Shown here one piece after another: positions 17,577 to 26,055 of a stretch of 64,000 bases of DNA. The notes under the pieces are model-generated. The model saw only the letters and a list, made by a program, of their open reading frames with translations. It did not search any database and was not told where the DNA came from. Origin of the DNA: JAAYFT01 sp036562765 (GTDB lineage Bacteria; Bacillota; Clostridia; Tissierellales; Tissierellaceae). The position numbers and the translations under genes were made by a program. Location of the stretch: positions 1-64,000 of the forward strand of contig DATCJO010000170.1 in assembly GCA_036562765.1 (NCBI GenBank). Reading direction: 5' to 3'. Numbering within the stretch: position 1 is the stretch's first letter; each line of letters begins with the position of its first letter.

Positions 17577-18689
17577 ATGAATTTTTTCCTTGAAACTACT
17601 GACATGGATTTTGGCAACACTCCCATAGAGAATATATTTATAAATGATTTTATGCCCATGGCTAATGGTACCTATGTAAAGGTATATTTACTTGGCTATA
17701 AATATGCCTATGATAGAGATGCCAATGTAGAAGTGAATAATCAAGTTATAGCAAAGCACCTAGAAATTCCATTGGAAGATGTTTTAAGGGCTTGGGATTT
17801 CTGGGAAAGCAAAGGGATAATTGAAAAGATATATGAGGATGAAAATGATAAATACAACTATAAAGTTAAGTTTTTGAGCCTTAAGCAATTATATATAAAA
17901 AATAATTTGTGTTTGTTTAATGCAAACAATTCAAAAGATGAAGGAAGAAAAAACATCAGGACAGCAACGCCAAAGGAACTAATAGAAGCGAACCAAATAC
18001 CTGTAATAAACAGGATGTTTAATAATATTGATGATATACTCCGAAGGCAGACTACTCCAACTGAAAAGCAGAAAATCCTTTCATGGATACAAAACTATAA
18101 TATGAATCCAGATGTTATAGAAGCAGCTTTTGCTTATGGAGTTGAGAAAAAAGGAGTAAGGAAGAACATCAATTATATCGAAGGCATAATTAGGAACTGG
18201 TATGATGAAGGCTTAACAAATATGGAAGATTTGCTTGAGTATTTTAAGGCTCAAGATGAAAAATTCTATAGGTATCAAAGAGTAATGAAAGCTTTGGGAT
18301 TTAATAGAATGGCCTCTGAAAATGAAATGAAAATAATCGACAAGTGGTTTAATGAATATCAGTTTTCAATGGAAATGGTTTTAAAAGGATGTGAAGGCTC
18401 CTCTAAAACAGCCAATCCAAGTATAAATTACATAGATGGCATTCTTTCCTCATGGTATGAAAAAGGCATAAGGACCGTGGAAGAAATTGAGGAAAAGGAT
18501 AAGCCGAAGGAAAAGGCAACAGAAAAGAGGGAAGTTAAATCAGTTTCTACTGAAAATAAGGTTACCCCTAAAAAAACTAGGTTTCACAATTTTAAGCAGA
18601 GGTCAGATAATTATACAGCAGATGAATTAGAAGAAATATTTAGGAAAAAAAGAGAAGCATATATACAAAAGTTAAAAGGAGAAACTTAA
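17577..18689 (+). CDS. DnaD-domain primosome protein (370 aa)
   Basis: The N-terminal winged-helix region (about 1-105, with VNNQVIAKHLEIPLEDVLRAWD) is followed by two DnaD/DnaB_2 domains (about 150-215 and 240-305), each ending in the family signature (NYIEGIIRNWYDEGL and NYIDGILSSWYEKGI). A charged tail follows. Bacillus DnaB and DnaD share this design and act with DnaI to load the replicative helicase. The adjacent DnaI-like gene (one base away) and dnaB helicase nearby support that role. Confidence 0.9.
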   Translation: MNFFLETTDMDFGNTPIENIFINDFMPMANGTYVKVYLLGYKYAYDRDANVEVNNQVIAKHLEIPLEDVLRAWDFWESKGIIEKIYEDENDKYNYKVKFLSLKQLYIKNNLCLFNANNSKDEGRKNIRTATPKELIEANQIPVINRMFNNIDDILRRQTTPTEKQKILSWIQNYNMNPDVIEAAFAYGVEKKGVRKNINYIEGIIRNWYDEGLTNMEDLLEYFKAQDEKFYRYQRVMKALGFNRMASENEMKIIDKWFNEYQFSMEMVLKGCEGSSKTANPSINYIDGILSSWYEKGIRTVEEIEEKDKPKEKATEKREVKSVSTENKVTPKKTRFHNFKQRSDNYTADELEEIFRKKREAYIQKLKGET

Positions 18690-18690
18690 T

Positions 18691-19671
18691 ATGTATAAAG
18701 AAATGGTAAAGGAAATATTAGCTGAATATGAGAAAAAAAGAGATAGGAAAGTGCGCGAGCAAAGAATTAGGCAGGAAGAAGTATACAGGAAAATTCCTGC
18801 CATAAAGAAGATAGATGAAGAAATATTTAAAATTGGCCTTGATATGTCTAAAAATATCCTCAACAATCCTGATAACTACAAAAAGATAGCAGAAGAAGCA
18901 AAGAATAAAATCGAAAAGCTTAAGATGGAAAAAGCGTACCTTATGACTGAAGCAAATATTCCCCTTGATTATATGGATATAAAATACGACTGTGAAGCAT
19001 GTAAGGATACTGGCTTTCTTGAAGATGGAAGCCAATGCAGCTGTTTAAAACAAGCCTTGGTATCACGGGCATACAAGATGTCCAATATTGAAAATGTTTT
19101 AAAAAAGGAAAACTTCCAAACTTTTAACATAAACCTATTCAAAGATGAGCCCTTTGAAAATGAGCCTTTAACTCCAAGGGAAAACATGAAGCTTATACTA
19201 AGCATTGCAGAAGGGTTCGTACACAATTTTGATGAGAATAATGGTGAAAACCTGTTATTTTACGGCACCACAGGATTGGGGAAGACTTTTTTATGCAACT
19301 GCATAGCAAAGGCCCTTCTTGATAAGAATAAGATAGTTATATATCAAACAGCCTTTACTATTTTAGAATTAATAGAAAAATACCGCTTTAGTGAAAATAA
19401 GGAAGTTTACAGCAGGGAATACGATTTGCTGTTTGAAGCAGATTTATTGATAATAGATGATTTAGGCACAGAAGTATCAAATACCTTTACAAATGCTGAG
19501 ATATTCAACATAGTAAATTCGAGAATTCTTGCAGGCAAAAAAACCATTATATCTACAAATTTGACTCCTAAGGAAATTTCTGAAATATACACTGATAGGG
19601 TCTTTTCTAGAATATCCGATAAGTTTACGCCTTTAAAGTTCTATGGTCAGGATTTAAGGTTTGAAAAGTGA
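18691..19671 (+). CDS. dnaI: DnaI/DnaC-like helicase-loader ATPase (326 aa)
   Basis: An N-terminal helical region and a four-Cys zinc knuckle (CEACKDTG...CSC, residues about 95-115) precede an AAA+ domain with Walker A GTTGLGKT (about 192-199) and Walker B LLIIDDLG. An arginine-finger region (DRVFSRISD) is near the C-terminus. It loads the DnaB helicase on DNA. It directly follows the DnaD-like gene, the typical clostridial primosome pair. AAAGGAG precedes ATG 18691. Confidence 0.92.
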   Translation: MYKEMVKEILAEYEKKRDRKVREQRIRQEEVYRKIPAIKKIDEEIFKIGLDMSKNILNNPDNYKKIAEEAKNKIEKLKMEKAYLMTEANIPLDYMDIKYDCEACKDTGFLEDGSQCSCLKQALVSRAYKMSNIENVLKKENFQTFNINLFKDEPFENEPLTPRENMKLILSIAEGFVHNFDENNGENLLFYGTTGLGKTFLCNCIAKALLDKNKIVIYQTAFTILELIEKYRFSENKEVYSREYDLLFEADLLIIDDLGTEVSNTFTNAEIFNIVNSRILAGKKTIISTNLTPKEISEIYTDRVFSRISDKFTPLKFYGQDLRFEK

Positions 19672-19689
19672 TTTAAAGGGGAAATTCTA

Positions 19690-20211
19690 ATGGATGGAAA
19701 TGATAGAAGAATTGAAATTTTAAAGATTCTAGAAAGGGCTCAAGAGCCCATTAAAGGGACAGATTTGGCTGAAAGGTTTAATGTAAGCCGACAGGTAATA
19801 GTACAGGATATTGCCTTATTAAGGGCAGAAGGTAACAACATTCTTGCCACCCCAAGAGGATATGTTTTACCTAGAAGCTATGAGGAGAAAAAAATAAAGA
19901 AGACTATCGTATGCAGGCATCAAGGCTATGATGAATTGGAAGAAGAATTGAGAATAATAGTGGATTTAGGTGGAAAGATAATAGATGTAATAGTTGAACA
20001 TCCGCTTTATGGCGAAATAAAAGGGTCTTTGGAAATAGCTTCTAGGTATGATTTAAAATTATTTATGGATGAATTGAGAAAAACCAAAGCAGAACCTCTA
20101 GCATCTTTAACAGGCGGAATTCACCTTCATACAATTGAAGTACCAGACGAAGAAACCTTTGAAAGGATAAAAAGAGAATTGTCCAAGAAAAAACTATTGA
20201 TTCAAGAATGA
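19690..20211 (+). CDS. niaR: NiaR family nicotinate-responsive repressor (173 aa)
   Basis: N-terminal HTH_11 (IKGTDLAERFNVSRQVIVQDIALLR) and C-terminal 3H domain (residues about 75-170). The three conserved His positions are visible: HQGYDE, EHPLYGE and GGIHLHT. NiaR (YrxA) represses niacin uptake and NAD synthesis genes when nicotinic acid is plentiful. Immediately downstream, the promoter of the next gene contains a NiaR-type palindrome, consistent with local control. Confidence 0.93.
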   Translation: MDGNDRRIEILKILERAQEPIKGTDLAERFNVSRQVIVQDIALLRAEGNNILATPRGYVLPRSYEEKKIKKTIVCRHQGYDELEEELRIIVDLGGKIIDVIVEHPLYGEIKGSLEIASRYDLKLFMDELRKTKAEPLASLTGGIHLHTIEVPDEETFERIKRELSKKKLLIQE

Positions 20212-20225
20212 TTAGATGGTATATT
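20197..20225 (+). promoter_or_regulatory. Promoter of the PTS-IIC-like gene
   Basis: TTGATT (20197-20202), a 17-base spacer and TATATT (20220-20225). It overlaps the end of niaR; the predicted transcription start is near 20232. Confidence 0.6.
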
Positions 20226-20231
20226 TATAAC

Positions 20232-20253
20232 TAAAGGTGTCAAGACAGATGTA
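20232..20253. promoter_or_regulatory. NiaR operator
   Basis: The core TGTCAAGACA (20238-20247) is a palindrome identical, on the opposite strand, to the TGTCTTGACA core known for NiaR/YrxA sites. It covers the predicted start of transcription, a classic repressor position, and lies next to niaR. Confidence 0.75.
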
Positions 20254-20278
20254 ATTACATTTAAAAAGAGGTGTTAAC

Positions 20279-21301
20279 ATGTCAAAATCAAAGGGTGGCA
20301 TTAGTGATTATTTTGTAAGGGTATTAAATGGCATGGCTTTAGGTCTATTTTCTTCACTTCTTATAGGACTAATCATAAAACAGATAGGAACTTTATTTAA
20401 TCTCTCTTATCTTGTTACATTTGGCAATATTGCTCAAAAGTTAATGGGACCTGCCATAGGTGCAGGAGTAGCTTACAGCATTGGAGCTCCACCATTAGGC
20501 ATATTTGCATCAGTAGTTGTTGGAGCCATAGGTGCAGGAAGCATCACATTTGATGGCGCCACTGCTGTAATAAATACTGGAGAACCTGTAGGAGCATTTA
20601 TTTCAGCATTAGTTGCAGCTGAGGCTTCTAAATTAATCAGCGGAAAGACAAAGGTTGATATTGTATTGGTTCCATTCAGTGCCATATTAGTTGGTGGATT
20701 AGTTGGAATCTATATAAGCCCTTATATGGTTATGGTCATGAATTTCTTCGGAAACATAATCAATAGGGCAACTGAAATGCACCCAATACCTATGGGAATT
20801 ATAGTTTCTGTAGTTATGGGGATTGTACTTACTTTGCCTATTAGTTCAGCAGCCCTTGCCATCTCCTTAGGGCTATCAGGATTGGCAGCAGGAGCAAGTA
20901 CAGTTGGATGTGCAGCTAATATGGTCGGATTTGCTGTAGCATCTTTTAGGGAAAATGGAATAGGCGGATTGATAGCTCAAGGCTTGGGGACATCTATGCT
21001 TCAGATGCCCAATATAATAAAAAATCCGCTAATTTGGATTCCTGCCATAGTTGCTTCTGCAATATTAGGACCTATTTCCACTACTGTATTTAAAATGAAA
21101 GGAACACCTATGGGTGCAGGCATGGGCACAAGCGGTTTAGTAGGGCAATTTGCCACAATTGATGCAATGGGGGCAACTCCTAAGACTTTTGTCTTAATTT
21201 TATTGATGCATTTTATTTTGCCAGGATTAATTGCCTTTATTGTTTCAGAATGGATGAGGAAAAAAGGATTAATTAAACCTGGAGATATGAAATTAAATTA
21301 G
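20279..21301 (+). CDS. PTS_EIIC_2-type membrane protein, candidate niacin-linked transporter (340 aa)
   Basis: A polytopic membrane protein with about ten glycine- and alanine-rich helices (GPAIGAGVAYSIGAPPLGIF, GLSGLAAGASTVGCAANMVG) of the small PTS-IIC-like family. No IIA or IIB partner or phosphorylated His/Cys domain is present, so it need not be a sugar PTS. The NiaR-type operator at its promoter and niaR just upstream suggest control by nicotinate, hence possible transport of nicotinic acid or a related compound. That substrate is inference from regulation alone. Confidence 0.75.
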   Translation: MSKSKGGISDYFVRVLNGMALGLFSSLLIGLIIKQIGTLFNLSYLVTFGNIAQKLMGPAIGAGVAYSIGAPPLGIFASVVVGAIGAGSITFDGATAVINTGEPVGAFISALVAAEASKLISGKTKVDIVLVPFSAILVGGLVGIYISPYMVMVMNFFGNIINRATEMHPIPMGIIVSVVMGIVLTLPISSAALAISLGLSGLAAGASTVGCAANMVGFAVASFRENGIGGLIAQGLGTSMLQMPNIIKNPLIWIPAIVASAILGPISTTVFKMKGTPMGAGMGTSGLVGQFATIDAMGATPKTFVLILLMHFILPGLIAFIVSEWMRKKGLIKPGDMKLN

Positions 21302-21360
21302 AATTAAAGTATACTTTTTTGCTAAGATTTTATAAGTTAATGTTTTAACGAGTATTTTCG

Positions 21361-21550
21361 TGGTATAATACCTTCAGGAGGACAACCTCCCCTACTAAAG
21401 ATAAACTATAAAAAAACATAAGATAAAAAAGTGTAATGCACAAAAGAAGAGGCAGCTAAATAAACAAAAGATAAAAGAAAATAAAAAAACAAAAGATGAA
21501 CAGGCAATTAAAAAAGCTAAGTTTCTTAGCTTTTTTAATTGCTGCTTTTT
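21361..21550 (+). ncRNA. Candidate small RNA between the PTS-IIC-like gene and the serS T-box
   Basis: An extended -10 (TGG then TATAAT, 21361-21369) would start a transcript near 21376, ending at a terminator at 21549: about 175 bases with no start codon behind a ribosome site. It begins with a hairpin GGAGG-ACAA-CCTCC (21377-21390) followed by CCTAC. The body is A-rich and carries three copies of an ACAWAAGAT-type word (near 21417, 21464 and 21489). No known RNA family is recognised. A 3' UTR of the preceding gene is the alternative. Confidence 0.45.
21504..21549 (+). terminator. Perfect 18-base-pair terminator hairpin
   Basis: GCAATTAAAAAAGCTAAG (21504-21521), loop TTT, then its exact complement (21525-21542), followed by TGCTTTTTTT. 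Confidence 0.9.
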
Positions 21551-21557
21551 TTATCCC

Positions 21558-21585
21558 TTGACATTATTTCCTTTTTTGCTATAAT
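21558..21585 (+). promoter_or_regulatory. Promoter of the serS T-box transcript
   Basis: TTGACA (21558-21563), a 16-base spacer and TATAAT (21580-21585). Confidence 0.85.
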
Positions 21586-21594
21586 AATCCTTAA

Positions 21595-21787
21595 TTAAAT
21601 ACTAGGCAATGAAGGGACCTAGTAAATACGTAGCTTTTATAGAGAGCCAATGGTTGGTGGAAATTGGCAAAGCGAAGTATTGAATCCAGCCCAGAGCCTT
21701 TTACTAATTGAGTGAGCCTTTTTAGGCTAACTAGGGTGGCAACGCGGGAATTACTCTCGTCCCTAATCTGGGGATGAGAGTTTTTTT
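21595..21787 (+). promoter_or_regulatory. T-box riboswitch controlling serS (serine)
   Basis: A tRNA-sensing leader. The T-box sequence AGGGTGGCAACGCGGG is at 21733-21748. A specifier TCC (21685-21687), in the context GAA-TCC-A, codes for serine. The stem I elements AGAGAG and the GGTGG region lie near 21640-21660. The terminator pairs ACTCTCGTCCC (21753-21763) with GGGGATGAGAGT (21770-21781), then seven T. Uncharged tRNA-Ser would favour antitermination and serS expression. Confidence 0.95.
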
Positions 21788-21821
21788 ATAGTGTATGATT
21801 AGTAATTTATCACCTTTATAA

Positions 21822-21956
21822 AATTCACAATTCTCTATGCTTTTAGTGAATAGTGAATAATGAATAGTGAATAATTTAATTAGCTAACAATTGAATTTGC
21901 TGTTATCAATTAAATTATTAAATTTTTCACTATTAACTATATATGAATTGTGAATT
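21822..21956. repeat. Palindromic intergenic element, copy B, between T-box and serS
   Basis: Ends are AATTCACAATTC (21822-21833) and the perfect inverse GAATTGTGAATT (21945-21956). Inside, AGTGAATAGTGAATAAT is repeated twice and faces TTTTTCACTATTAAC, so most of the element can fold into one long hairpin. It belongs to the same family as copies at 16.85 and 37.44 kb. Confidence 0.8.
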
Positions 21957-21981
21957 AAAATAAAGAAAGGGAGGAGATAGA

Positions 21982-23253
21982 ATGCTGGATATTAAAAGAA
22001 TCAGATCTAATCCTGAAGAAATAAAAAGAGCATTGAAGAAAAGGCATGGAGATTATCCAATTGACAAGGTTCTTGAATTAGATGAAAAAAGAAGAGGACT
22101 TCTAAAAGAAGTAGAAGAAATGAAAGCAAGGCAAAATCAAGTATCAAAGGAAATACCAAAATTAAAAAAGGAAGGCAAGGATACAGAGCCTATATTGGCA
22201 GAAATGAAAGCTTTATCTGATAAGATTAAGGAATTAGATTCGGAAGTAAAGATAGTTGAAGAAGAATTGAGGAATATCTTGCTTCAAATTCCAAATACAC
22301 CCCATGAATCTGTTGTAGAAGGAAAAGATGATTCAGAAAATGTTGAAATAAGAAAATTTGGTGAGCCTAGGAAGTTTGGATTTGAACCTAAGCCACATTG
22401 GGAAATAGGTGCAAATTTAGGCATATTGGATTTTGAAAGGGCTACAAAGATTACAGGTTCAAGGTTTGCATTGTTTAAAGGTTTAGGTGCAAGGCTTGAA
22501 AGGGCTATAATTCAATTTATGCTTGACCTTCATACTAGGGAACATAATTATATAGAAATGCTGCCACCATTTATGGTAAACAGGGACAGTATGATAGGTA
22601 CTGGACAGCTGCCTAAATTTGAAGAAGATATGTTCCATTTACCAAGTAAGGATTATTTCCTAGTACCAACTGCTGAAGTACCACTTACAAACCTATTAAG
22701 GGATGAAATAGTAGATGAAAAGGACTTGCCAATATACTATACAGCTTATACACCTTGCTTCCGTCAAGAAGCTGGGGCTGCAGGCAGGGATACAAGAGGC
22801 CTTATTAGGAATCATCAATTTGACAAGGTAGAATTGGTTAAGTTCTCAAAACCTGAAAATTCCTATGAAGAATTGGAAAAATTGACAAATGACGCTGAAG
22901 AAGTTTTAAAGAGATTGGGATTGCCTTACAGGGTAGTAATGCTCTGCACTGGAGATTTAGGGTTCTCATCAGCTAAGACCTATGATATAGAAGTTTGGAT
23001 GCCTTCATATAACAGGTATGTTGAAATTTCAAGCTGCAGCAACTTTGAAGATTTCCAAGCACGCAGAGCTAATTTAAGATATAGAAGGGCAGATAATGGC
23101 AAGGTAGAATACCTTCATACATTAAATGGTTCAGGCCTTGCAGTAGGTAGAACCTTTGCAGCAATACTTGAAAATTATCAACAAGAAGATGGCTCTGTAG
23201 TTATACCAGAAGCATTAAGGCCATATATGGGGAATATAGAAGTAATTAAATAA
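21982..23253 (+). CDS. serS: Seryl-tRNA synthetase (423 aa)
   Basis: Charges tRNA-Ser. The N-terminal coiled-coil arm (residues about 30-100) precedes the class II core with motif 2 (FRQEAGAAGRDTRGLIRNHQF) given in part as CFRQEAGAAGRDTRG, and motif 3 ending GSGLAVGRTFAAILEN. Normal length. GGAGGAG precedes ATG 21982. Controlled by the serine T-box 200 bases upstream, with a palindromic element interposed in the leader. Confidence 0.98.
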   Translation: MLDIKRIRSNPEEIKRALKKRHGDYPIDKVLELDEKRRGLLKEVEEMKARQNQVSKEIPKLKKEGKDTEPILAEMKALSDKIKELDSEVKIVEEELRNILLQIPNTPHESVVEGKDDSENVEIRKFGEPRKFGFEPKPHWEIGANLGILDFERATKITGSRFALFKGLGARLERAIIQFMLDLHTREHNYIEMLPPFMVNRDSMIGTGQLPKFEEDMFHLPSKDYFLVPTAEVPLTNLLRDEIVDEKDLPIYYTAYTPCFRQEAGAAGRDTRGLIRNHQFDKVELVKFSKPENSYEELEKLTNDAEEVLKRLGLPYRVVMLCTGDLGFSSAKTYDIEVWMPSYNRYVEISSCSNFEDFQARRANLRYRRADNGKVEYLHTLNGSGLAVGRTFAAILENYQQEDGSVVIPEALRPYMGNIEVIK

Positions 23254-23280
23254 GAGATTTTAAGTATTCAACAAATGGAA

Positions 23281-23304
23281 AAGGCCTAGAGTTTTCTAGG
23301 CCTT
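23281..23304. terminator. Bidirectional terminator between serS and panB
   Basis: AAGGCCTAGA (23281-23290), loop GTTT, TCTAGGCCTT (23295-23304). The following T tract is better on the minus strand (panB side). Confidence 0.85.
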
Positions 23305-23318
23305 AATTATTTTAAGTA

Positions 23319-24170
23319 CTATTCAAATTCCTTAAATAGTTTTTCAAAGTCTTCCTTACTGTCTTTTATATGGTATACATGTTGGTCTTCTGGGAATCTT
23401 TCGCTTTTAACATCGTCAACATATTCTTTAAAGGCGTTAATTACAACTTCAGCTACATTTGCATATTTCTTTACAAATTTAGGTGTGAAAGCTTGGAACT
23501 GTCCTAACATGTCTCCGCAGATTAACAATTGCCCGTCGCATGGAAGCCCAGCTCCGATTGAATATACTGGAATGGTAAGTTTTTTAGCTATAAACTCTGC
23601 AACTTCTGGTGGAACTGCTTCCAAAAGAAGTGCTTGAGCACCTGCTTCCTCAACTGCTATTGCATCTTTTATTAGTTCCCTTGCACTTTCTACAGTCCTT
23701 CCTTGTGCTTTAAATCCACCTAGTTGTCCTGAGCTTTGTGGAGTTAATCCTATATGGCCAAATACCACAATTCCTGCATCTGCAATGGCCTTAATTCTAG
23801 AAACGACTCTTCTTCCACCTTCAAGCTTAATTGCATCCATGTCAGCTTCCTTTATAAACCTTATGGCGTTTCTCACTGCTTCTTCATCAGATACTTGATA
23901 AGAACCAAAGGGCATATCTCCAATTACAAAAGTATTTGGTGCACCTCTTCTTACAGCTTTACAGAGAATAATACATTCGTCCATTGTAACTGGAACAGTA
24001 CCGCTGTATCCTAATACAACCATTCCCAATGAGTCTCCAACGAGTATCATGTCGATGCCTGCTTGTTCAGCAAAGGACGCAGTAGGATAATCATAGGCTG
24101 TTACCCATGCAACTTTTTCACCCTTTTTCTTCATTTCATGAAAATCCAATATTGTTTTCTTCTTTCCCAT
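23319..24170 (-). CDS. panB: 3-methyl-2-oxobutanoate hydroxymethyltransferase (283 aa)
   Basis: Transfers a hydroxymethyl group from methylene-tetrahydrofolate to 2-oxoisovalerate, giving ketopantoate for CoA synthesis. Conserved segments include VTAYDYPTASFAEQAG, LVGDSLGMVVLGY, KLEGG, GHIGLTPQS and SIGAGLPCDGQLL. The length is normal. It stands alone: panC, panD and panE are not adjacent, unlike the usual operon. A good ribosome site (AAGGGGGAC) precedes the ATG. Confidence 0.96.
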   Translation of the reverse strand: MGKKKTILDFHEMKKKGEKVAWVTAYDYPTASFAEQAGIDMILVGDSLGMVVLGYSGTVPVTMDECIILCKAVRRGAPNTFVIGDMPFGSYQVSDEEAVRNAIRFIKEADMDAIKLEGGRRVVSRIKAIADAGIVVFGHIGLTPQSSGQLGGFKAQGRTVESARELIKDAIAVEEAGAQALLLEAVPPEVAEFIAKKLTIPVYSIGAGLPCDGQLLICGDMLGQFQAFTPKFVKKYANVAEVVINAFKEYVDDVKSERFPEDQHVYHIKDSKEDFEKLFKEFE

Positions 24171-24301
24171 AAAAAGTCCCCCTTTTAAGTTTACATCCCT
24201 TTTATTTATTGCTATTATATCAGAAAATGTTAGAAGTAATAAATAATTTTTGCCTTAAAGTAAATATTAATAATTAAAATACCATATCTGGGAGTGATAT
24301 A

Positions 24302-25810
24302 GTGAGGAGAAAAAGGGATTTTCTTATAATTTTAGTATTGATTATAGGGCTCATCTTTTCAGGATGTTCCAATACTAAAATAGCAGAGCAAACAGAGCCT
24401 GATGAGAATGTAAGTGAAGTAAATATCCTAGAAGAGGAAAGCTTAAAGATTAATGAATATATCATAGACGTAGAATTAAATCCTTCAGATATGACTTACA
24501 ATGGAAAGCAGAGGGTAGTATATGTAAATAAAACAGGTACCAATTTGCAAGAAATATATTTCCACCTATATCCTAATGCTTTTAGTACCTTAGAAAATGC
24601 ACCAATATTATTTAACATCGGGGAGAAGATGGATAAGAAAACCTATACTCCGGGATATATAAACATAGAAAAGGTAGCTGTAGGTGATAAAGAAGTTGAA
24701 TGGGATATTGAAAGAAGTGATACAGTACTACGTGTTCAACTAGATGAGCCATTAGAGAGAAATGGGGAAATAGAAATATATTTAGAATATACAGTAAAAA
24801 TTCCCAGTACAAAAGATAGGTTTGGCTTTCACGACAAGGGCATAAATTTAGGGAACTGGTACCCTGTAGTTGCTGTTTATGATGATGAAGGCTGGAATAT
24901 AGACCCTTATTATAAAATAGGAGACCCATTTTACAGCGATGTTTCAAATTATAAAGTTACAATAACAGTTCCACAGGAATATAAGGTTGCTTCAAGTGGT
25001 AAAATTATCTCCGAAACTTTAAACAATGGGAAGACAACTTATTATATAGAAGGGAATCAGATAAGGGATTTTGCATGGGTTGCCAGTAAAAATTTTATAA
25101 CTAAAGAAAAAGAGGTAGATGGAATAAAGGTTAAGTTTTATTCTGTAAATCCAAATGAAAGCCTTCTAGATGAAGCCTTAAAGTTTGCTGAAAATTCCTT
25201 AAAGGTTTTCAACAGGGTATTTGGGAAATATCCTTATGAAGAATATACTTTGGTGAATACAGAGTTTCCATCCGGTATGGAATATCCAACAATAGTATTC
25301 ATATCAAATGACTATTTTTACAAATCCCTTTTAAATTCCTTGGAAAAGGTTATAGTCCATGAAACTGCCCATCAGTGGTGGTACGGAATAGTAGGAAATG
25401 ACCAAGTAGATGAAGCTTGGCTAGATGAAAGTTTAGCCAGCTATTCAGAAGTCATATATGTTAGTGAAATCTATGGAAAGGATAAAGGGGAAGAATATTT
25501 CAATGAAAACTTTAAGATACCCTATGAATACATGTCTGAGTATATTGAAAATGATGAAGGGGTCAATAAGCCACTGTCACAATACAAAGACTGGAACGAT
25601 TATTCGTTTTCAGTCTATGTAAAAGGGACAGTTTTTCTAGATAGGATTAAGGAAGAGTTTGGAGAAGAAGCATTGTATAAGATATTAAATACTTATTATG
25701 AGCGATACAAATTTAAAATTGCAAGTACAGAGGATTTTTTAAAGATATGTGAAGAAATAACCAACACATCCTTTGACTCCATAGCAAGTGAATATTTATA
25801 TGTAAAGTAA
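24302..25810 (+). CDS. M1 family aminopeptidase-like lipoprotein (502 aa)
   Basis: A lipoprotein signal with lipobox FSGC (Cys22) is followed by the M1 N-terminal beta domain and gluzincin core. The zinc motif is HETAH (His353, Glu354, His357) with third ligand Glu376 in WLDESLASY, and an exopeptidase-like GMEYP loop is at about 325-329. It is expected on the outer face of the membrane, trimming peptides for uptake. The start is GTG 24302, behind GGGAGTG. It lacks the long C-terminal helical domain of full-length aminopeptidase N. Confidence 0.92.
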   Translation: MRRKRDFLIILVLIIGLIFSGCSNTKIAEQTEPDENVSEVNILEEESLKINEYIIDVELNPSDMTYNGKQRVVYVNKTGTNLQEIYFHLYPNAFSTLENAPILFNIGEKMDKKTYTPGYINIEKVAVGDKEVEWDIERSDTVLRVQLDEPLERNGEIEIYLEYTVKIPSTKDRFGFHDKGINLGNWYPVVAVYDDEGWNIDPYYKIGDPFYSDVSNYKVTITVPQEYKVASSGKIISETLNNGKTTYYIEGNQIRDFAWVASKNFITKEKEVDGIKVKFYSVNPNESLLDEALKFAENSLKVFNRVFGKYPYEEYTLVNTEFPSGMEYPTIVFISNDYFYKSLLNSLEKVIVHETAHQWWYGIVGNDQVDEAWLDESLASYSEVIYVSEIYGKDKGEEYFNENFKIPYEYMSEYIENDEGVNKPLSQYKDWNDYSFSVYVKGTVFLDRIKEEFGEEALYKILNTYYERYKFKIASTEDFLKICEEITNTSFDSIASEYLYVK

Positions 25811-25839
25811 ATAGAAGCAGGACTAACCTGCTTCTATTT
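25809..25839. terminator. Bidirectional terminator
   Basis: AAATAGAAGCAGG (25809-25821), loop ACTAA, CCTGCTTCTATTT (25827-25839). It lies between the M1 peptidase gene and the small minus-strand gene, and includes the latter's stop codon. Confidence 0.85.
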
Positions 25840-25945
25840 ATCTTCTATAGAATCCATTGCTAAATAAGATTACTAATAGCAAGAAGAAGAATAGTAAACT
25901 AGCATCGTCTTCTCTAAATAGTCCGCCGCCTCTGTTTTCTACCAT
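25838..25945 (-). CDS. Small single-pass membrane peptide (35 aa)
   Basis: ATG at 25945 follows AAGGGGGAT (minus strand) at good distance. The product begins MVENRGGGLFREDDAS and continues with one very hydrophobic helix (LLFFFLLLVILF) and a short tail SNGFYRR. The glycine-rich head plus single helix recalls small sporulation-linked peptides of the YjcZ type in Firmicutes, but the sequence is not the same. The gene is flanked by a terminator and runs opposite to both neighbours. Confidence 0.65.
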   Translation of the reverse strand: MVENRGGGLFREDDASLLFFFLLLVILFSNGFYRR

Positions 25946-26055
25946 TAAAAATCCCCCTTATGATTTTTTTATTCCTAAACATTCATATTAGGAATACCTA
26001 ATACATTATATAAATGTAAGCATAAATTTGTTACAATATATAGGGGAGGAATATT

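Noticed and set aside
21376..21549. 6S RNA as explanation of the candidate RNA
   Set aside because: The two ends are not complementary, and there is no long interrupted rod with a central bubble.
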